Source of the DNA: Rhodopseudomonas faecalis
Lineage (GTDB): Bacteria; Pseudomonadota; Alphaproteobacteria; Rhizobiales; Xanthobacteraceae
DNA length: 64,000 bases
Assembly (NCBI RefSeq): GCF_003217325.1
Contig: NZ_QJTI01000021.1
Coordinates: forward strand, 20,459 to 84,458
Reading direction: 5' to 3'
Under the pieces are notes generated by a model that was not told the origin of the DNA, made no database searches, and saw only the letters and a list, made by a program, of their open reading frames with translations. Numbering within the stretch: the first letter of the stretch is position 1; each line of letters starts with the position of its first letter. The position numbers and the translations under genes are program-made. Shown here piece after piece: positions 1 through 9,472 of this stretch.

Positions 1-754
1 GCTGAACTGCATCGCGCGGCTCGGCTGGCTGAACCGCATGACCCAGTTCAAGGAAAAGGCCGGCAAGGACCGCGAGAACGTCTCGGTCGGTCTGTATGAC
101 TATCCGGTGCTGATGGCCTCCGACATTCTGGTCTATCGCGCCACCCATGTGCCGGTCGGCGAAGATCAGAAGCAGCATGTCGAGCTGACCCGCGACATCG
201 CCCAAAAATTCAACAATGACTTTGCGGAATCGATCGCCGCGCAGGGCTTTGGCGAAGCGTTCTTCCCGCTGCCCGAGCCGGTGATCACCGGCCCGGCGAC
301 CCGGGTGATGAGTCTGCGCGACGGCACCAAGAAAATGTCGAAATCCGATCCGTCGGATTATTCGCGCATCAATCTCAGCGACGACGCCGACGCCATCGCC
401 CAGAAGATCCGCAAGGCCAAGACCGATTCCGAGCCGCTGCCGTCGGAAGAACAGGGCCTGGAAGCCCGCCCGGAAGCCGACAATCTGGTCGGCATTTTCG
501 CGGCGCTGGCCGGCAAGCCCAAGCCCGAGGTGCTGCGCGAATTCGGCGGCTCGCAGTTCTCTGAGTTCAAGTCCAACCTGGTCGATCTGGCGGTCGCCAA
601 GCTGTCGCCGATCACCACGGAAATGAAGAAGCTGTCCGCCGATCAGGCCTATATCGACGCGGTGCTGGCCGATGGCAGCGAGCGCGCCCGGGCGATCGCC
701 GCGGAAACCATGACCGGCGTCAAGGATATCGTCGGCCTGATTCGCAAGCGCTGA
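1..754 (+). CDS. trpS: Tryptophanyl-tRNA synthetase, 3' part
   Basis: Class I aminoacyl-tRNA synthetase that charges tRNA-Trp in the cytoplasm. The window opens inside the gene: the frame is already open at base 2, and residues [15 protein letters not shown] precede and follow the first in-window ATG at 38, so that ATG is not the start. The class I KMSKS signature is present in [14 protein letters not shown] (about bases 330-370), after the [15 protein letters not shown] segment typical of bacterial TrpS. The C-terminal anticodon-binding part is complete and ends at TGA 754. The N-terminal Rossmann part with the HIGH motif lies outside the window. Confidence 0.96.
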   Translation, partial: LNCIARLGWLNRMTQFKEKAGKDRENVSVGLYDYPVLMASDILVYRATHVPVGEDQKQHVELTRDIAQKFNNDFAESIAAQGFGEAFFPLPEPVITGPATRVMSLRDGTKKMSKSDPSDYSRINLSDDADAIAQKIRKAKTDSEPLPSEEQGLEARPEADNLVGIFAALAGKPKPEVLREFGGSQFSEFKSNLVDLAVAKLSPITTEMKKLSADQAYIDAVLADGSERARAIAAETMTGVKDIVGLIRKR

Positions 755-759
755 AGCGT

Positions 760-866
760 TTCGGTTCTGATGAGGTCAGAACCGAAGCCTAGCTAAACTG
801 GCGTTCACTTCACTCTAGAACGCAATCGAGACAGCTGCTCGCGGCGCTTGTCTCGGCAAGCGCCGC
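760..866 (+). other. Two perfect hairpins between trpS and usp
   Basis: Just after trpS an 11-bp perfect stem (760-770 with 776-786, loop TGAGG) is followed by a second, 10-bp stem (841-850 with 857-866, loop TCTCGG). Neither has a T-run. The first may protect or end the trpS mRNA. The second lies about 60 bases before the usp start and could shape its leader. Function is inferred only from position. Confidence 0.5.
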
Positions 867-924
867 CGTGTCAGCATGGTGGGCGAGGCCGCGTGTCGCC
901 GCCGGCCGTAATCGGGGGCGCTCG

Positions 925-1419
925 ATGAGTACCCAGCGACGTTGCTACGAGCCTGGTCACAGGCCGAAGTGCCTCGTGGTGGTCGATGATACCGTAGAGT
1001 GGGACCGCGCGGTGTACTACGCCAGCCGCTGGGCGGTGCGCGCTGCGGGCGGCGTGGTGATGCTGCGCGTCATCGAAATGCTCGATCAGAACCAGCAATG
1101 GCTCGGCGTTGCCGAGGTGATGCGCGCCGAAGCGATTGAAGCCGCCGAAATCGCGCTCGACCGCGCTTCCGGGCGCGCCAATGGCGTCGCTGCGATCACG
1201 CCCGACCGGGTGATCCGCGAGGGTGACCCGCTCGAACAGATCCGCGACGTGATCGAGCATGACCCGGACATCGCCATGCTGGTGCTGGCCGCCAGCGCCG
1301 GCGCGGAAGGGCCAGGACCGCTGGTCTCGACGCTGGCGCGCACCGGCGGCTCGTTCCCGGTGCCGGTGCTGATCGTGCCCGGCCAGCTCGCCGACGCCGA
1401 AATCGACGCGCTGTCGTAA
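925..1419 (+). CDS. Universal stress protein (UspA family)
   Basis: Cytoplasmic UspA-fold protein of 164 residues. The N-terminal strand KCLVVVDDTVEWDRAVYYA and the C-terminal PVPVLIVPG strand are typical. Between them ...LVLAASAGAEGPGPLVSTL stands where ATP-binding Usp proteins carry a G-x2-G-x9-G(S/T) loop; this version is only partly matching, so nucleotide binding is uncertain. ATG 925 is preferred over the longer ATG 868 because a GGGGGCG ribosome-binding site sits just upstream and homology starts soon after. It lies between trpS and genes for iron-sulfur and tRNA functions. The exact role is unknown. Confidence 0.85.
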   Translation: MSTQRRCYEPGHRPKCLVVVDDTVEWDRAVYYASRWAVRAAGGVVMLRVIEMLDQNQQWLGVAEVMRAEAIEAAEIALDRASGRANGVAAITPDRVIREGDPLEQIRDVIEHDPDIAMLVLAASAGAEGPGPLVSTLARTGGSFPVPVLIVPGQLADAEIDALS

Positions 1420-1574
1420 CAGCGGTGCTCCGCAGCAGCGCCGGTTCGCATGCGGGCTTGTCTCGCGCCCGGATTGTCCTATTTTCCGTGCGGATCTTCG
1501 ACAGGAGGTTGAACCCATGGATTTCCACCCGACAGCAACGCCGACCAGCCTTGCCACCGGAGAAATCCATTGCC

Positions 1575-3209
1575 ATGCCCGCCTCGATCTCGCTTTCCGA
1601 TCTTTCGTGGTCCACCCCTGACGGCCGAGCGCTGTTTTCCCACCTGACGCTGCAGTTTGGTCCAGGCCGCACCGGTTTGGTCGGGCGCAACGGGGTGGGC
1701 AAGACCACGCTTCTGAGACTGATCGCCGGCGAATGGATGCCGCAGTCTGGTCAGGTAAATGTCGTCGGGCGGCTGGCGATGCTGGATCAGACGTTGCAGG
1801 CCGGCGAGGACGACACCGTCGCCGATCTGTTTTGCGCCGCCGATGCGCTGGCGATGCTGCGCCGGGCCGCCGTCGGCGTGGCCGGCGCCGACGAACTGGC
1901 CGACCTCGACTGGACGCTCGAAACGCGGATTGCGCGGGCGCTTGGTCGCCTCGGTTTGAACCTCGCGCTCGATGCGCCGTTGGCGAAGCTGTCTGGCGGC
2001 CAGCTCACCCGGGCCAAGCTGGCGGCGCTGGTGTTCGCCAAGCCTGATTTCGCCCTGTTTGATGAGCCGACCAACAACCTCGACGATGACGGTCGTGCGG
2101 CGGTGATCGCGCTGCTGGCGGACTGGCGCGGCGGTGCGCTCGTCGTCAGCCATGACCGCGAACTGCTGGAGACGATGGATGCGATCGTCGAACTGACGTC
2201 GCTCGGTGCGACGAGCTATGGCGGCAATTGGAGTGCCTATCGCGCCCGCAAGGCGATCGAGATCGATTCGGCCCGACAACAGCTCGCCGATGCCGAACGG
2301 CGCGTCGGTGACCTGGCGCGCGCGGCGGTGATCGCGCAGCAGCGCAAGGCCCGCAAGGATCGCGCCGGACAAAGCAAGGCGCGGCGCGGCGACGAGCCGA
2401 CGATCTCGCTGGGCCTGCGCCGAAACAGAAGCGAGAACACCGCCGGAGAAACCGCCCGGTTGGTCGAACGCCGGCGCGATCAAGCATTGCAGGAGGTCGC
2501 GGTGGCGCGCCAGCGGATCGAGATCCTGCAGCCGCTGCTCGTCGCGCTGCCGTCCACAGGGCTGTCGGCCACCAGGACGGTGCTGGACATCGATGCGGTC
2601 AGCGGCGGTTACGAGATAGGCTGTCCGATCATCGAGTCCTTCTCCCTGAAGCTGGTGGGGCCAGAGCGGGTGGCGATCTGCGGCCCCAATGGCTCCGGCA
2701 AGACAACGCTGCTGGCGCTGATCACGGGCCGGCTGCGGCCCTGGTCGGGGAGCGTCAGGATGAAAAGCGGCTTTGCCATGCTGGATCAGCAGGTCAGCCT
2801 GCTCGATCGGGCGGCGTCGATTCGCGGCAATTTCCTGAGAATCAACCCCGGTTCGGACGAAAACGGCTGCCGTGCGGCGCTGGCCCGCTTCATGTTCCGC
2901 GCCGACGCCGCGTTGCAGACGGTCGCAAGCCTGAGCGGCGGGCAGGCTTTGCGGGCCGGCTTGGCCTGCGTGCTAGGTGGCCCGTCGCCGCCCTCGTTGC
3001 TCATTCTGGACGAGCCGACCAACCATCTCGACATTGAGGCCGTCGAAGCGGTCGAGGCGGGGTTGCTGGGCTATGACGGGGCGTTGCTGGTGGTCAGCCA
3101 TGATCCGGCGTTTCTGGCGGCGATCGGCATCACCCGCCGAATCCTGCTCGATGCCCCGAAAAGCGCGAACCTCCTCTCTGGCGAAGCCGGGCAGCGCCGC
3201 TTGCCTTGA
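1575..3209 (+). CDS. ABC-F family ATPase (duplicated ABC domains, no membrane part)
   Basis: A 544-residue soluble protein with two ABC ATPase domains. Walker A motifs are GRNGVGKTT near residue 37 and GPNGSGKTT near residue 372. Signature motifs are LSGGQLTRAK near 138 and LSGGQALRAG near 453. Walker B segments are FDEPTNNLD and LILDEPTNHLD. A basic, charged linker separates the domains. This is the ABC-F layout (EttA, Uup, resistance factors), whose members act on the ribosome. ATG 1575 is chosen because homology begins at ISLSDLSW; the frame stays open upstream to 1425. It sits between usp and nfuA, where I would normally expect no gene, so it may be a later insertion. The subfamily is not assigned. 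Confidence 0.9.
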   Translation: MPASISLSDLSWSTPDGRALFSHLTLQFGPGRTGLVGRNGVGKTTLLRLIAGEWMPQSGQVNVVGRLAMLDQTLQAGEDDTVADLFCAADALAMLRRAAVGVAGADELADLDWTLETRIARALGRLGLNLALDAPLAKLSGGQLTRAKLAALVFAKPDFALFDEPTNNLDDDGRAAVIALLADWRGGALVVSHDRELLETMDAIVELTSLGATSYGGNWSAYRARKAIEIDSARQQLADAERRVGDLARAAVIAQQRKARKDRAGQSKARRGDEPTISLGLRRNRSENTAGETARLVERRRDQALQEVAVARQRIEILQPLLVALPSTGLSATRTVLDIDAVSGGYEIGCPIIESFSLKLVGPERVAICGPNGSGKTTLLALITGRLRPWSGSVRMKSGFAMLDQQVSLLDRAASIRGNFLRINPGSDENGCRAALARFMFRADAALQTVASLSGGQALRAGLACVLGGPSPPSLLILDEPTNHLDIEAVEAVEAGLLGYDGALLVVSHDPAFLAAIGITRRILLDAPKSANLLSGEAGQRRLP

Positions 3210-3302
3210 CCGTGCGTTTGCCAATGCCATCTGCTAAAGAAGCGCTCCATTCTGATGCGGCCCCCAAGCACCGGCCTTGAACCGGCGACGACGGAGAAAC
3301 TG

Positions 3303-3869
3303 ATGTTCATCCAGACCGAGCACACGCCCAACCCCGCCACCTTGAAATTCCTGCCCGGCCGCCCGGTGCTGGATTCCGGTACCATGGAATTTTCCGATCG
3401 GGCCGCGGCGGCGCGTTCGCCGCTGGCGGAGCGGCTGTTCGAGGTGCCCGGCGTCACCAGCGTGTTCTACGGCGCCGATTTCGTCAGCGTCACCAAGGAT
3501 GACGGCGATTGGCAGCAGCTCAAGCCGGCGATCCTCGGCGCCATCATGGAACACTACATGTCCGGCGAGCCGCTGATGGCCGATGGCCGGGTCGATGGCG
3601 ACGACACCCCGGAATCCGATGAGTTCTTCGACAAGGCCGACGCCGAGACCGTCGAGATCATCAAGGACCTGATCGAAAGCCGGGTGCGTCCGGCGGTTGC
3701 CAATGACGGCGGCGACATCGTGTTCCGCGGTTTCAAGGACGGCATCGTCTATCTGCACATGCGCGGCGCCTGTTCGGGCTGCCCGTCCTCGACCGCCACG
3801 CTGCGCCACGGCATCCAGAATCTGCTCAAGCATTTCGTGCCGGAAGTGCAGGAAGTGCGACCGATCTGA
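3303..3869 (+). CDS. nfuA: Nfu-type iron-sulfur cluster scaffold
   Basis: A 188-residue protein with an N-terminal Nfu domain (MFIQTEHTPNPATLKFLPG) and a C-terminal NifU-like domain. The latter carries the cluster-binding CSGC motif in RGACSGCPSSTATLRHG near residue 157. Family members carry [4Fe-4S] clusters to apo-proteins such as lipoyl synthase and aconitase. ATG 3303 starts exactly at the conserved MFIQTE sequence; the longer frame from 3255 has no family match. There is a 110-bp gap to tsaB. Some genomes label it NifU-like; it lacks the full NifU architecture. Confidence 0.93.
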   Translation: MFIQTEHTPNPATLKFLPGRPVLDSGTMEFSDRAAAARSPLAERLFEVPGVTSVFYGADFVSVTKDDGDWQQLKPAILGAIMEHYMSGEPLMADGRVDGDDTPESDEFFDKADAETVEIIKDLIESRVRPAVANDGGDIVFRGFKDGIVYLHMRGACSGCPSSTATLRHGIQNLLKHFVPEVQEVRPI

Positions 3870-3979
3870 GCAGCAGCCGTGTCGCCGCGGATCGGCGTGT
3901 GCTCCAGCCTGTGTGCGACTGTCAGCAGCGGTATCACAGGGCATGACGTTGCAGTGACGATGCTGGTATAGTTGCAGCC

Positions 3980-4675
3980 ATGCTGATCCTCGCTATCGAT
4001 ACCGCTCTTGAGGCCTGCGCTGCAGGGGTGCTGGACACCAGCTCGGCGTCCGTCATCGCCCAGCAATCGCTGGCGATGAAGCGCGGCCATGCCGAGGCGC
4101 TGGTGCCGCTGATCGCGCAGGTGATGGCGCAATCGGGCGTGGATTACGCCGCACTCGATCGCATCGCGGTCACCACCGGGCCGGGCAGTTTTACCGGGCT
4201 GCGGGTCGGGCTGTCGGCGGCGCGCGGCATTGGCCTGGCGGCCGATAAGCCGGTGGTCGGGCTGTCGACGCTGGCGGCCTATGCGGCGCCCTTGGTCAGC
4301 GACAACACCGGCACGCCGATCATCGCCGCGATCGATGCCCGCCACGATCATCTCTACTATCAGGTGATCGCCGGCGACGGCACCACGCTGCTGCGGCCGC
4401 GGGTGGCGCCGCTCGACGAGGTTTTTGACGCGCTCGAACATGGCGCGCCGCGGCTGGTCGGCAATGCCGCCGCCTTGCTGGCGCAGCGCTGGCCGGCCGA
4501 TGCGCCGCCGCCGCTTTCGGTGCTTGATGCACCCGCGCCCGACATCGCCTGGGTCGGCTGGCTCGGCGCTGCGGTGTCGCCTGGCAGCGCCCCGGCGCGG
4601 CCGTTCTATCTGCGCGCGCCCGACGCCAAACCGCAATCTTCGCCGCTTCGTTTTGCTCCGCAGCCTCCTGCTTGA
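3980..4675 (+). CDS. tsaB: tRNA threonylcarbamoyladenosine biosynthesis protein TsaB
   Basis: A 231-residue ASKHA-fold protein, partner of TsaD and TsaE in making t6A37 on ANN-decoding tRNAs. Typical features are the N-terminal LILAIDTALEACAAGV, the MKRGHAEALVPLI segment and TTGPGSFTGLRVGL. Length matches E. coli YeaZ. It is followed after 25 bp by rimI, a common pairing, which suggests one transcript. Confidence 0.95.
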   Translation: MLILAIDTALEACAAGVLDTSSASVIAQQSLAMKRGHAEALVPLIAQVMAQSGVDYAALDRIAVTTGPGSFTGLRVGLSAARGIGLAADKPVVGLSTLAAYAAPLVSDNTGTPIIAAIDARHDHLYYQVIAGDGTTLLRPRVAPLDEVFDALEHGAPRLVGNAAALLAQRWPADAPPPLSVLDAPAPDIAWVGWLGAAVSPGSAPARPFYLRAPDAKPQSSPLRFAPQPPA

Positions 4676-4700
4676 CGATGATCGATAGGATTTAGCCGCC

Positions 4701-5189
4701 TTGCCGACGTCCTGGTTCGCCGAATTCTGGGGCTACGCCGATGTGCTGGTGGAAACCGCCACTTTGCGCGACGCAGCACGGCTCGCCGAGTTGCATGCGG
4801 TGTCGTTTGCACGCGGTTGGAGCGAGCAGGAATTCGAGGACATGCTCAGCGAGCGCAACACGATGGTGCATCGGTTGCGGCTCGGGCGGCGCATCATCGG
4901 CTTCATCGTGTCCCGGATTGGCGCCGATGAAGCGGAAATCCTGTCGATCGCCATCGATCCGGGCTATCGTGGCCGCCGGCTGTCGCGGGACCTGCTGCGG
5001 ACGCATTTGCAGCATCTCGCCGGTCGCGGCGTGCGCACCGTGTTTCTCGAGGTCGAGGAAAACAATCAGCCGGCGCGCCGGCTGTACGATTATTCCGGTT
5101 TTGACGTGGTCGGACGGCGCGAGCGCTATTATCGCCAGCCGGACGGACAACAATTGAACGCATTGCTAATGCGACGCGACTTGTCGTAA
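4701..5189 (+). CDS. rimI: Ribosomal-protein-alanine N-acetyltransferase (RimI-like GNAT)
   Basis: A 162-residue GNAT acetyltransferase. The acetyl-CoA-binding motif A is in ILSIAIDPGYRGRRLSRDLL and the RimI signature is in FLEVEENNQPARRLYDYSGF. The family acetylates the N-terminal alanine of ribosomal protein S18. I use TTG 4701 because the WFAEFWG N-terminus matches related alphaproteobacterial RimI and the in-frame alternative is only GTG 4743. The fur homologue follows after 57 bp. Confidence 0.9.
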   Translation: MPTSWFAEFWGYADVLVETATLRDAARLAELHAVSFARGWSEQEFEDMLSERNTMVHRLRLGRRIIGFIVSRIGADEAEILSIAIDPGYRGRRLSRDLLRTHLQHLAGRGVRTVFLEVEENNQPARRLYDYSGFDVVGRRERYYRQPDGQQLNALLMRRDLS

Positions 5190-5246
5190 CAGTTGGTAAG
5201 TGGCAGAACTGCCCAAACTTTGACCTCTCTGATTACGTTGGATGCC

Positions 5247-5684
5247 ATGCCCGTGCTGAAATCAACCGAGATCGAGGCGCGTTGCGCCGCCACCGGGATG
5301 CGAATGACCGAGCAGCGGCGGGTGATTGCGCGCGTGCTCGCGCAAGCCACGGATCATCCCGACGTCGAAGAACTGTACCGTCGTTGCGTCGCGATCGACG
5401 ACAAGATCTCGATCTCGACCGTGTATCGCACCGTCAAGCTGTTCGAAGATGCCGGCATCATCGAGCGTCACGACTTCCGTGAAGGCCGCGCGCGCTATGA
5501 GCAGATGCGCGACAGCCATCACGATCATCTCATCAATCTGCGCGACGGCACGGTGATTGAGTTCACCAACCCGGAAATCGAGCAATTGCAGGCCGAAATC
5601 GCCCGCAAGCTCGGCTACAAGCTGGTGGATCACCGCCTCGAGCTGTATTGCGTGCCGCTGGACGACGACAAGCCGCGCGAGTGA
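5247..5684 (+). CDS. fur: Fur-family metalloregulator (Fur/Mur)
   Basis: A 145-residue Fur-superfamily repressor. A winged-helix part (GMRMTEQRRVIARVLAQATDHPDVEELYRR, then ISISTVYRTVKLFEDAGIIERHDF) precedes the dimerisation and metal-binding part with the DSHHDHLI histidine cluster. It lacks the C-terminal CxxC pairs of Zur-type members. The sequence is very close to bradyrhizobial Fur, which responds to Fe/Mn (Mur-like) while Irr controls most iron genes. ATG 5247 is chosen from homology; a longer frame opens at 5193. Its stop overlaps the GTG of the HAD gene by 4 bases. Confidence 0.93.
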   Translation: MPVLKSTEIEARCAATGMRMTEQRRVIARVLAQATDHPDVEELYRRCVAIDDKISISTVYRTVKLFEDAGIIERHDFREGRARYEQMRDSHHDHLINLRDGTVIEFTNPEIEQLQAEIARKLGYKLVDHRLELYCVPLDDDKPRE

Positions 5685-6355
5685 CGCCTAAGCTCGTCAT
5701 CTTCGATTGCGACGGCGTCCTGGTCGACAGCGAGATCATCTCCTGCCGTGAATATGCAGCCGTGCTCACCGAGCACGGCTATGCCATTTCTGCCGATCAA
5801 GTGTTTGCGCGTTTTCTCGGCCGCTCTGCGCAGGATACCCGCGCTGAAGTCGAAGCCGAGCTTGGCCGCTCGTTGCCGGCGTCATTTCCCGATCGTCTGA
5901 AAGATCGGCTCAACGCCGCGTTCGCTGCCGAGCTGCAAGCCATCCCGCATATCAGCGCTGCTCTTGACGCATTGCGGCAGCCGGCCTGCGTGGCGTCGTC
6001 CGGCTCGCATGACAAGATCGCCAATAGCCTGCGGCTGGTCGGGCTGCATCAGCGCTTCGTGCCGCACATCTTCTCGGCCGCCGATGTTGCGCGCGGCAAG
6101 CCGGCGCCCGATCTGTTCTGGCATGCCGCGCAGCGCATGGGCGCCGCGCCGGCTGATTGCGTGGTGATCGAAGACAGCGTGTCCGGCATCCTGGCCGCGC
6201 GCGCCGCGGGTATGGTGGCGCTCGGCTTTTGCGGCGGCAGCCATTGCGGCAGCGGCCACGGCGCATTGCTGGCGCAGGCCGGCGCCGATCAGGTGTTCGC
6301 CGACATGAGGCAACTGGCTGCGATCATTGACGAGTTTTCGCTCTGCCAGGCCTAA
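5681..6355 (+). CDS. HAD-superfamily hydrolase (beta-phosphoglucomutase/Gph-like)
   Basis: A 224-residue HAD phosphatase. Motif I is VIFDCDGVLVDSE with the DxD nucleophile, motif II is CVASSGSHDKI, the lysine is in GKPAPDLFWHAA, and the acidic motif is VVIEDSVSGILAA. A helical cap lies between motifs I and II, as in PGM/Gph-type enzymes. The start is GTG 5681, translationally coupled through a GTGA overlap with the fur stop. The substrate cannot be told from sequence. Confidence 0.88.
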   Translation: MTPKLVIFDCDGVLVDSEIISCREYAAVLTEHGYAISADQVFARFLGRSAQDTRAEVEAELGRSLPASFPDRLKDRLNAAFAAELQAIPHISAALDALRQPACVASSGSHDKIANSLRLVGLHQRFVPHIFSAADVARGKPAPDLFWHAAQRMGAAPADCVVIEDSVSGILAARAAGMVALGFCGGSHCGSGHGALLAQAGADQVFADMRQLAAIIDEFSLCQA

Positions 6356-6457
6356 GGGCCGCCCGCCAAACGGGGCCGCTGCTGGATTTCGCTGGGATTT
6401 CCCTATATTGGCTGCGGGGCGCCGGGCCGGCGCTCCCATTGAGATTGTTCAGGTTCC

Positions 6458-7843
6458 ATGGATCAGCCGCGCAAGCTGCATATCAAGTCGTTTGGTTGCC
6501 AGATGAATGTCTATGACGCCCAGCGCATGGTCGATGCACTGGCGCCGCAGGGCTTTGTCGAGACCGCCAACGCCGATGACGCTGATCTGGTGATCCTCAA
6601 CACCTGCCACATCCGCGAAAAGGCCGCCGAAAAGGTCTATTCCGAACTCGGCAAGCTGAAATTGCTCAAGCAGGACGCCGCCCAGCAGGGCCGGCGCTTC
6701 GAGATCGCGGTCGCGGGCTGCGTGGCACAGGCCGAGGGCGAGGAGATCATCCGCCGCCAGCCGGCGGTTGATGTCGTGGTCGGCCCGCAGAGCTATCACC
6801 ATTTGCCGGACCTGCTGGCGCAGGCGCGCCGCGAGGGCCGCGCGCTCGAAACCGAATTTCCGGTCGAGGACAAATTCGGGCTGCTGCCGCCGCCGCAGCC
6901 GGAGGCGATCCGCGCCCGCGGCGTGTCGGCCTTCGTCACCGTGCAGGAAGGCTGCGACAAGTTCTGCAGCTTCTGCGTGGTGCCCTATACCCGCGGCGCC
7001 GAGATGTCCCGGCCGGTGGCGCAGATCATCGCCGACACCGAGCGGCTCGCCGCCCATGGCGTGCGCGAGATCACGCTGATCGGCCAGAACGTCAACGCCT
7101 ATCACGGCGAGGGCCCCGACGGCCGGCCGTGGACGCTCGGCCGGCTGCTGCACCGGCTTGCGGAAATTCCGGGCGTTGCGCGGCTGCGTTATTCCACCAG
7201 CCATCCGCTCGACGTCGATGACGAGTTGATCGCCGCGCATCGCGAGCTGGCGGCGCTGATGCCGTTCGTGCATCTGCCGGTGCAGTCCGGTTCGGACACG
7301 ATCCTGGCCGCCATGAACCGCCGCCACACCGCCGACGATTATCGGCGGCTGATTGACCGTTTCCGAGCGGCGTCGCCCGAAATCGCGTTTTCCTCGGATT
7401 TCATTGTTGGTTTCCCGGGTGAGAGCGAGCGCGACTTCGTTGCAACGCTCGCACTGGTCGAACAAATCGGCTACGCTGGTGCTTATTCGTTCAAATACTC
7501 GCCGAGGCCGGGCACGCCCGCGGCCGAGATGCAGGAGATGGTTGCACCCGCGGTGATGGACGAGCGATTGGAGCGGCTCCAGAGCCTGATCGATAGCCAG
7601 CAGGCGGCATTCAACACGGCGGCGATCGGAACCACCGTGGACGTGCTGTTCGAGCGCGCCGCCCGCCATCCTGGCCAGATTGTCGGCCGCACCGCCTATC
7701 TGCAGCCGGCGCATGTGATGGCCTCAGACGACATCATCGGCCAAGTGCTTCCCGTCACGATCCACAGTCTGGAACGTTACAGTCTGCTCGGCGAGCTGGC
7801 GTCCCGCCCCGCCGAGCCGAAGCCGGTCACCATCGGAGCCTGA
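6458..7843 (+). CDS. miaB: tRNA-2-methylthio-N6-dimethylallyladenosine synthase MiaB
   Basis: A 461-residue radical-SAM methylthiotransferase that converts i6A37 to ms2i6A37 in tRNA. The N-terminal UPF0004 domain has the cysteines of [16 protein letters not shown] and VAGCVAQ for the auxiliary cluster. The radical-SAM motif is [15 protein letters not shown] near residues 166-173. A C-terminal TRAM domain ends the protein. phoH begins 4 bases after the stop, so miaB-phoH-ybeY-corC-lnt probably form one operon. Confidence 0.97.
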   Translation: MDQPRKLHIKSFGCQMNVYDAQRMVDALAPQGFVETANADDADLVILNTCHIREKAAEKVYSELGKLKLLKQDAAQQGRRFEIAVAGCVAQAEGEEIIRRQPAVDVVVGPQSYHHLPDLLAQARREGRALETEFPVEDKFGLLPPPQPEAIRARGVSAFVTVQEGCDKFCSFCVVPYTRGAEMSRPVAQIIADTERLAAHGVREITLIGQNVNAYHGEGPDGRPWTLGRLLHRLAEIPGVARLRYSTSHPLDVDDELIAAHRELAALMPFVHLPVQSGSDTILAAMNRRHTADDYRRLIDRFRAASPEIAFSSDFIVGFPGESERDFVATLALVEQIGYAGAYSFKYSPRPGTPAAEMQEMVAPAVMDERLERLQSLIDSQQAAFNTAAIGTTVDVLFERAARHPGQIVGRTAYLQPAHVMASDDIIGQVLPVTIHSLERYSLLGELASRPAEPKPVTIGA

Positions 7844-7847
7844 CCCT

Positions 7848-8903
7848 TTGGCCAAGAGCGAATCGGATTTGCCCTCGCTAGCGCCACGCCGCAAACTCGA
7901 CCGCGACAGTTCGAGCCAAGCTGAAACCCAGGTGGTGGTCGCTTTTGATGATAATCGCGCGGTGTCGGCGCTGGTCGGAGCCTACGGTCAGAACCTCTCC
8001 GTGATCGAGCGTCGTCTGAGCGTGCTGGTCGACACCCGAGGCAATCACATCGCCATCGCCGGCTCGCGCGAGGGCTGCGATGCCGCGCGGCGCGTGCTGG
8101 AATCGCTGTATGCCCAGGCGCTCGAGGGCCACGATCTGACCCAGGGCGAGGTTGAGGGCGCGATCCGCGCCGTGCTGGCGCAGGGCTCGCTGTTCGAGTT
8201 CGATGCCAAGCCGGCGGCCTCGGTGTTTGAGGCGATCGCGCTGCGCAAGCGCCAGGTGCGCGCTCGCACCGCAGCGCAGGATGCCTATATCCGCGCGCTG
8301 AAGCGCCATGAGCTGGTGTTCGGCATCGGCCCGGCCGGCACTGGCAAGACCTGGCTTGCGGTGGCGCATGCCGCGCAGCTGTTCGAGCGCAAGGAAGTCG
8401 ATCGCATCATCCTGTCGCGGCCGGCGGTCGAGGCTGGCGAGCGGCTCGGCTTTCTGCCGGGCGATCTGCGCGAAAAGGTCGATCCATACCTGCGCCCGAT
8501 CTATGATGCTTTGTATGATCTGATGGATGCGCGCATCGTCGAGCGGGCGCTGCAATCGGGCGAAATCGAGATCGCGCCGCTGGCGTTCATGCGCGGGCGC
8601 ACGCTGACCAATGCCGCGATCATCCTCGATGAGGCGCAGAACACCACCTCGATGCAGATGAAGATGTTTCTGACGCGACTGGGGGAAAACAGCAGGATGA
8701 TCATCACCGGCGATCCCAGCCAGGTCGACCTGCCGAACGGTCAGACCTCGGGGCTTGCCGAAGCGATGCGGCTGCTGGCCGGGGTCGAGGGCATCGCCCA
8801 GGTTACGTTCACCGCGTCAGATGTGATCCGTCATGAACTGGTGGCACGAATCGTTGCTGCCTATGAAGCGGCACCGTCACGGCCGGCGCCGGGCCGCGTG
8901 TGA
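7848..8903 (+). CDS. phoH: PhoH-like ATPase
   Basis: A 351-residue P-loop protein (PhoH/YbeZ). Walker A is GIGPAGTGKTW near residue 160 and Walker B is AIILDEAQNTT. The GRTLTNAA and ITGDPSQVDLPNGQTSGL motifs are diagnostic. An N-terminal KH-like region precedes the ATPase. YbeZ acts with the endoribonuclease YbeY, encoded next, in rRNA handling. The TTG 7848 start, 4 bases after the miaB stop, fits the conserved frame and suggests translational coupling. Confidence 0.95.
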   Translation: MAKSESDLPSLAPRRKLDRDSSSQAETQVVVAFDDNRAVSALVGAYGQNLSVIERRLSVLVDTRGNHIAIAGSREGCDAARRVLESLYAQALEGHDLTQGEVEGAIRAVLAQGSLFEFDAKPAASVFEAIALRKRQVRARTAAQDAYIRALKRHELVFGIGPAGTGKTWLAVAHAAQLFERKEVDRIILSRPAVEAGERLGFLPGDLREKVDPYLRPIYDALYDLMDARIVERALQSGEIEIAPLAFMRGRTLTNAAIILDEAQNTTSMQMKMFLTRLGENSRMIITGDPSQVDLPNGQTSGLAEAMRLLAGVEGIAQVTFTASDVIRHELVARIVAAYEAAPSRPAPGRV

Positions 8904-8966
8904 TGACACAGGCCCGGCGACGGGCGCGGCCGCGTGCGCGCCGCCCGTAAAGGATTGTCCAGATCG

Positions 8967-9470
8967 ATGAGTTTGGTTTTGCCTGAGATTGATATTCTTG
9001 TTGTTGCCGATTGCTGGCAGTCGGAGCATGCGCCTGAGCAGGTGGTGCAAAATGCCATCGAGGCCGCCGCCGCGAGCGTCGAGGCCGATACCGCCGGCGC
9101 CGAGCTGGCGGTGATGCTGACCGATGACGCCGGCATTCAGACCCTGAACGCCAATTGGCGCGGTTTCGACAAGCCGACCAATGTGCTGTCGTTTCCAGCG
9201 TGGCAGCCGACCGGCAAGCTGCCCGAGGGCGCGCCGCGCATGCTGGGCGATATCGCCATTGCCTATCAGACCACGCGCCGCGAGGCTGACGAGGAAGGCA
9301 AGCTGTTCGACCATCATCTCAGCCATCTCGCGGTGCACGGCTTTCTGCATCTGATCGGCTACGACCACGAGACCGACGCCGACGCGGACGCGATGGAAGA
9401 GTTGGAACGTCACATTTTGTCCCGGCTCGGCGTGCCGGACCCCTACGCCAATCAGGACCAGGTGAACTGA
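8967..9470 (+). CDS. ybeY: Endoribonuclease YbeY
   Basis: A 167-residue metal-dependent RNase for 16S rRNA 3'-end maturation and ribosome quality control. The zinc motif HxxxHxxxxxH is visible in VHGFLHLIGYDHETDADA, after the conserved WRGFDKPTNVLSFP segment. ATG 8967 is preferred over the in-frame 8934 because homology begins at LPEIDILV. It is 2 bases from corC, within the phoH-ybeY-corC-lnt run. Confidence 0.95.
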   Translation: MSLVLPEIDILVVADCWQSEHAPEQVVQNAIEAAAASVEADTAGAELAVMLTDDAGIQTLNANWRGFDKPTNVLSFPAWQPTGKLPEGAPRMLGDIAIAYQTTRREADEEGKLFDHHLSHLAVHGFLHLIGYDHETDADADAMEELERHILSRLGVPDPYANQDQVN

Positions 9471-9472
9471 CA

